From: Actinomycetes bacterium
GTDB taxonomy: Bacteria; Actinomycetota; Actinomycetes; Actinomycetales; Cellulomonadaceae
Assembly (NCBI GenBank): GCA_021793115.1
Contig: JAJYTJ010000179.1
Coordinates: 1 to 7,400, forward strand
Direction: 5' to 3'
DNA length: 7,400 nt
Shown: positions 5,378-7,400 of the stretch, one piece after another
Position numbering within the stretch: position 1 is the stretch's first letter
How the letters are laid out: every line of letters starts with the position of its first letter
Program-made: the position numbers and the translations under genes
Notes under the pieces: generated by a model
Databases searched by the model: none
Told to the model about the DNA's origin: nothing
What the model saw: the letters and a program-made list of their open reading frames with translations, nothing else

Positions 5378-7400
5378 AAGAGCGTGCTGACACGCGAGCA
5401 ATTGCTGCTGTGCGGGCCCCGCTATCTCCAGCATCCGGAACTGGTCGGCCAGATGTTCGCCGGGCCGTACGACACCATGCCGAAGGACGAGGTGCTGGTG
5501 GTGGTCCAGAAGCTGCCGGACTGGCCCGAAAGCCAGTACTGGCGCGACCGCTACCTCGAGGGCACCTCGTGGGTGCTGGACTGGCTGCTCACCTTCCCCG
5601 GCGACGGATGGCGCGACCGGTGGGTGGCCGCCAACGCTGACGCCGACTGGACCAGCTGGATAACAGCACGACACGGGAACGATCGCCGGGCAACGACCAC
5701 GGTGCACCAGATCGCCGTCGAAGGCCTGCGCACGCTCGTCGTCTCGCGGGTGATCTTGCCGGGCTGGCAGTTCTTCTCCAGATGGAAGACCAAGGCCTAC
5801 CGCCAGATCATCGAGCAGCAGAACACGGCCCTGGTGGCCCAGATGAACGCCTACGCCGACCAGACCAACATGAGCGGCCGCCGGCTGCGCGACGCGTGGG
5901 CAGTCCTCGGCAAGATGATGCTCCACACCGGCAAGGACCTGCCCGACCTGACGGCCGAGGACATCTTCGCCCTCCGGGCGCACTACCAGGCCCTTCACGA
6001 CAGCCCCGCTCCGGGCTTGGGCGCAACGTGGATGCTCCTGGCCAACGTCGGCATCCTGCCGAAGGGGTCCTCGCTACGCGCCGCGCTGCGGCCCGGGCAA
6101 CGCAGCATCGCCTACCTCGTCGACCGATACGGCATCGCTCACGGGCCGGTGCGCGACCTGCTGATCCGCTACCTGGAGGAGCGCAAGACGCGTGTGGACT
6201 ACACGACGCTGAAGTCCCTGGCACGGATGCTGGTCGGCAACTTCTGGACCGACCTCGAGCGCCACCACCCCGAACTCGCGGGCACCGACTCGATCGCGCT
6301 GCCCAAGGAGATGGTGACGGCGTGGAAGGAGCGCCTGGCCGTTATCGTCGCCTCCGACGGGTCCACCCGTCCACGCGCCGACTACGGCGACGTCGTGATG
6401 ACGGTGCGCTCCTTCTACCTGGACATCCGGGACTGGGCCCTGCACGACGACTCGCTCGCCCCCTGGGTGGTCGCCTCACCCATCACCCGCACGGACGTGG
6501 CAGGAAACGCCAAACGCAAGCTGTTGAACCAGGCCCGGATCCATCAGCGCATCCGCGAGCGGGTGCCGTTGGTTCCGCAGATGCTGGCGCGACTGGAGCA
6601 GGAGCGACGCGACGCGGACCAGATGCTCGCGCTGGCCAAGCAGACCGCGATCGGAGACACGTTCTCCTTCGCCGGGCTCACCTACCGACGGACCGCCACC
6701 CGGGTCCGCGCCGGCCGGGGCATGCCTCCCGAGCTGGCCTGCGACGTGGTCTGCCTCGAAACCGACAAGCACCTCAGCGTCGGCAGAGTCGAGGAAGACG
6801 CGTTCTGGACCTGGGCGGTCATCGAGACCCTCCGGCACACGGGCCTACGGATCGAGGAACTCCTCGAGCTCACCCATCTGGCGTTGGTCTCCCACCGGCT
6901 CTCCACCACCGGCGAGCTCGTCCCGCTGCTGCAGATCGTGCCGTCGAAGACGAACGAGGAGCGGCTGCTCCTGGTCACTCCCGAACTGGCCAGCGTGCTG
7001 GCCTCGGTCATCAGCCGACTCCGGAACCGCTACAACGGATCGGTCCCGCTCGTGGCCCGCTACGACAACTACGAGGCCACCACCGGCCCGCTGCTGCCGC
7101 ACCTCTTCCAACGCGAGTTCGGCACCGGCCCGGCAGTCATGAGCCCCACCACGGTGCGCGACGTACTCCGCGACGTGTCCCGACGAATGGGGTTGACCGA
7201 CCGCGCCGGGAACCCTCTGCACCTCACACCACACGACTTCCGTCGAGTCTTCACCACCACCGCCGTCCAAGACGGGCTGCCGTTGCACATCGCCTCGAAG
7301 ATCCTCGGCCACCGTCACCTCAACAGCACCCAGCCCTACACGGCCGTCTTCCAAGACGACCTGATCCGCACATACCGCGCCTTCGTCGACCGACGCCGCT
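5375..7400 (+). CDS. Large tyrosine recombinase/integrase, TnpB-like, C-terminal end outside window
   Basis: The frame is open from ATG 5375 to the window edge: 675 residues and no stop. The catalytic domain occupies about 470-665. It has Arg492 in HTGLRIEELLEL, Lys525 in IVPSKTNEERLLLV, His620 and Arg623 in HDFRRVF, His646 in GHRHLNSTQPY, and the nucleophile Tyr655. All key residues are present, so only a short tail is missing. The long N-terminal half has no motif that I can name. Its WLLTFPGDGWRDRW stretch (70-83) is like that of large actinobacterial TnpB-type integrases, and a helical core-binding region precedes the catalytic domain. The size exceeds ordinary phage integrases (350-450 aa) and fits TnpB of Tn554 (about 630 aa). 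The ATG overlaps the upstream stop (TGATG), so translation is likely coupled. In trio elements both recombinases are needed, with a small TnpC-type protein encoded next, which would start just after this window. Confidence 0.92.
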   Translation, partial: MKSVLTREQLLLCGPRYLQHPELVGQMFAGPYDTMPKDEVLVVVQKLPDWPESQYWRDRYLEGTSWVLDWLLTFPGDGWRDRWVAANADADWTSWITARHGNDRRATTTVHQIAVEGLRTLVVSRVILPGWQFFSRWKTKAYRQIIEQQNTALVAQMNAYADQTNMSGRRLRDAWAVLGKMMLHTGKDLPDLTAEDIFALRAHYQALHDSPAPGLGATWMLLANVGILPKGSSLRAALRPGQRSIAYLVDRYGIAHGPVRDLLIRYLEERKTRVDYTTLKSLARMLVGNFWTDLERHHPELAGTDSIALPKEMVTAWKERLAVIVASDGSTRPRADYGDVVMTVRSFYLDIRDWALHDDSLAPWVVASPITRTDVAGNAKRKLLNQARIHQRIRERVPLVPQMLARLEQERRDADQMLALAKQTAIGDTFSFAGLTYRRTATRVRAGRGMPPELACDVVCLETDKHLSVGRVEEDAFWTWAVIETLRHTGLRIEELLELTHLALVSHRLSTTGELVPLLQIVPSKTNEERLLLVTPELASVLASVISRLRNRYNGSVPLVARYDNYEATTGPLLPHLFQREFGTGPAVMSPTTVRDVLRDVSRRMGLTDRAGNPLHLTPHDFRRVFTTTAVQDGLPLHIASKILGHRHLNSTQPYTAVFQDDLIRTYRAFVDRRR

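Larger units (their letters stand above)
4119..7400 (+). mobile_element. Left part of a Tn554-like tyrosine-recombinase element (right end outside window)
   Basis: Two translationally coupled tyrosine recombinases begin immediately after a broken MFS gene. Size order (about 410 aa, then at least 675 aa), tight coupling and closeness of the first gene to the boundary resemble tnpA-tnpB of Tn554 and related recombinase-trio elements. In those, a small tnpC follows and the ends have neither long inverted repeats nor target duplications. The left end cannot be fixed to the base. MFS codons run to about 4068-4100 and the first recombinase ribosome site is at 4128, so the end lies within roughly 4068-4128. 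A perfect palindrome CAGACGTCTG (4117-4126) falls in this zone. The element class is inferred from gene content; the ends have not been shown. Confidence 0.6.

Noticed and set aside
5327..5998. 223-aa minus-strand frame, with several further minus-strand frames up to 7354, opposite the second recombinase
   Set aside because: They are antisense to a continuous 675-codon frame with clear recombinase motifs, and none shows a family signature or ribosome site.

Overview
The window is a high-GC chromosomal segment. GC-rich codon third positions, a probable leaderless regulator gene, GTG and TTG starts beside clear Shine-Dalgarno sites, and the gene families present all fit an actinobacterium, perhaps of the Mycobacterium/Rhodococcus/Nocardia/Pseudonocardia kind. 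The genus cannot be fixed from the sequence alone.

Left third (1-2213): a small metabolic locus. Two minus-strand enzyme genes, a luciferase-like flavin-dependent oxidoreductase (cut by the window edge) and a crotonase-fold enzyme, lie divergently from a plus-strand MarR-family regulator. The 108-126 bp between the crotonase and marR genes carries a strong dyad, two 14-bp TCTG-N6-CAGA sites in mirror orientation. This is the obvious operator for autoregulation and for control of the enzyme genes. The crotonase lacks both glutamates used by true enoyl-CoA hydratases, so its reaction is open. A second, perfect 11-bp inverted repeat lies between the two enzyme genes.

Middle (2210-4115): a minus-strand LysE-type exporter preceded by an AraC-family regulator with an N-terminal cupin domain, a common exporter/regulator pairing. 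The marR and lysE-type genes meet tail to tail and share the four bases CTAG as overlapping stop codons. Upstream of the araC-type gene lies only the C-terminal quarter of a major facilitator transporter, a broken gene.

Right (about 4119-7400): two plus-strand tyrosine recombinases, joined by a TGATG stop/start overlap, begin a few dozen bases after the MFS remnant stops. One is about 410 aa and the other at least 675 aa. Both keep the full R-K-H-R-H-Y catalytic set. Size, order and coupling resemble TnpA-TnpB of Tn554-type recombinase-trio elements. The simplest reading is that such an element inserted into the MFS gene, with its left end at about 4068-4142. Its right end, any third TnpC-like gene and the missing MFS 5' part would lie beyond base 7400.

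No tRNA, rRNA, CRISPR array or classical DDE insertion sequence was seen, and no gene-free stretch exceeds 300 bases.
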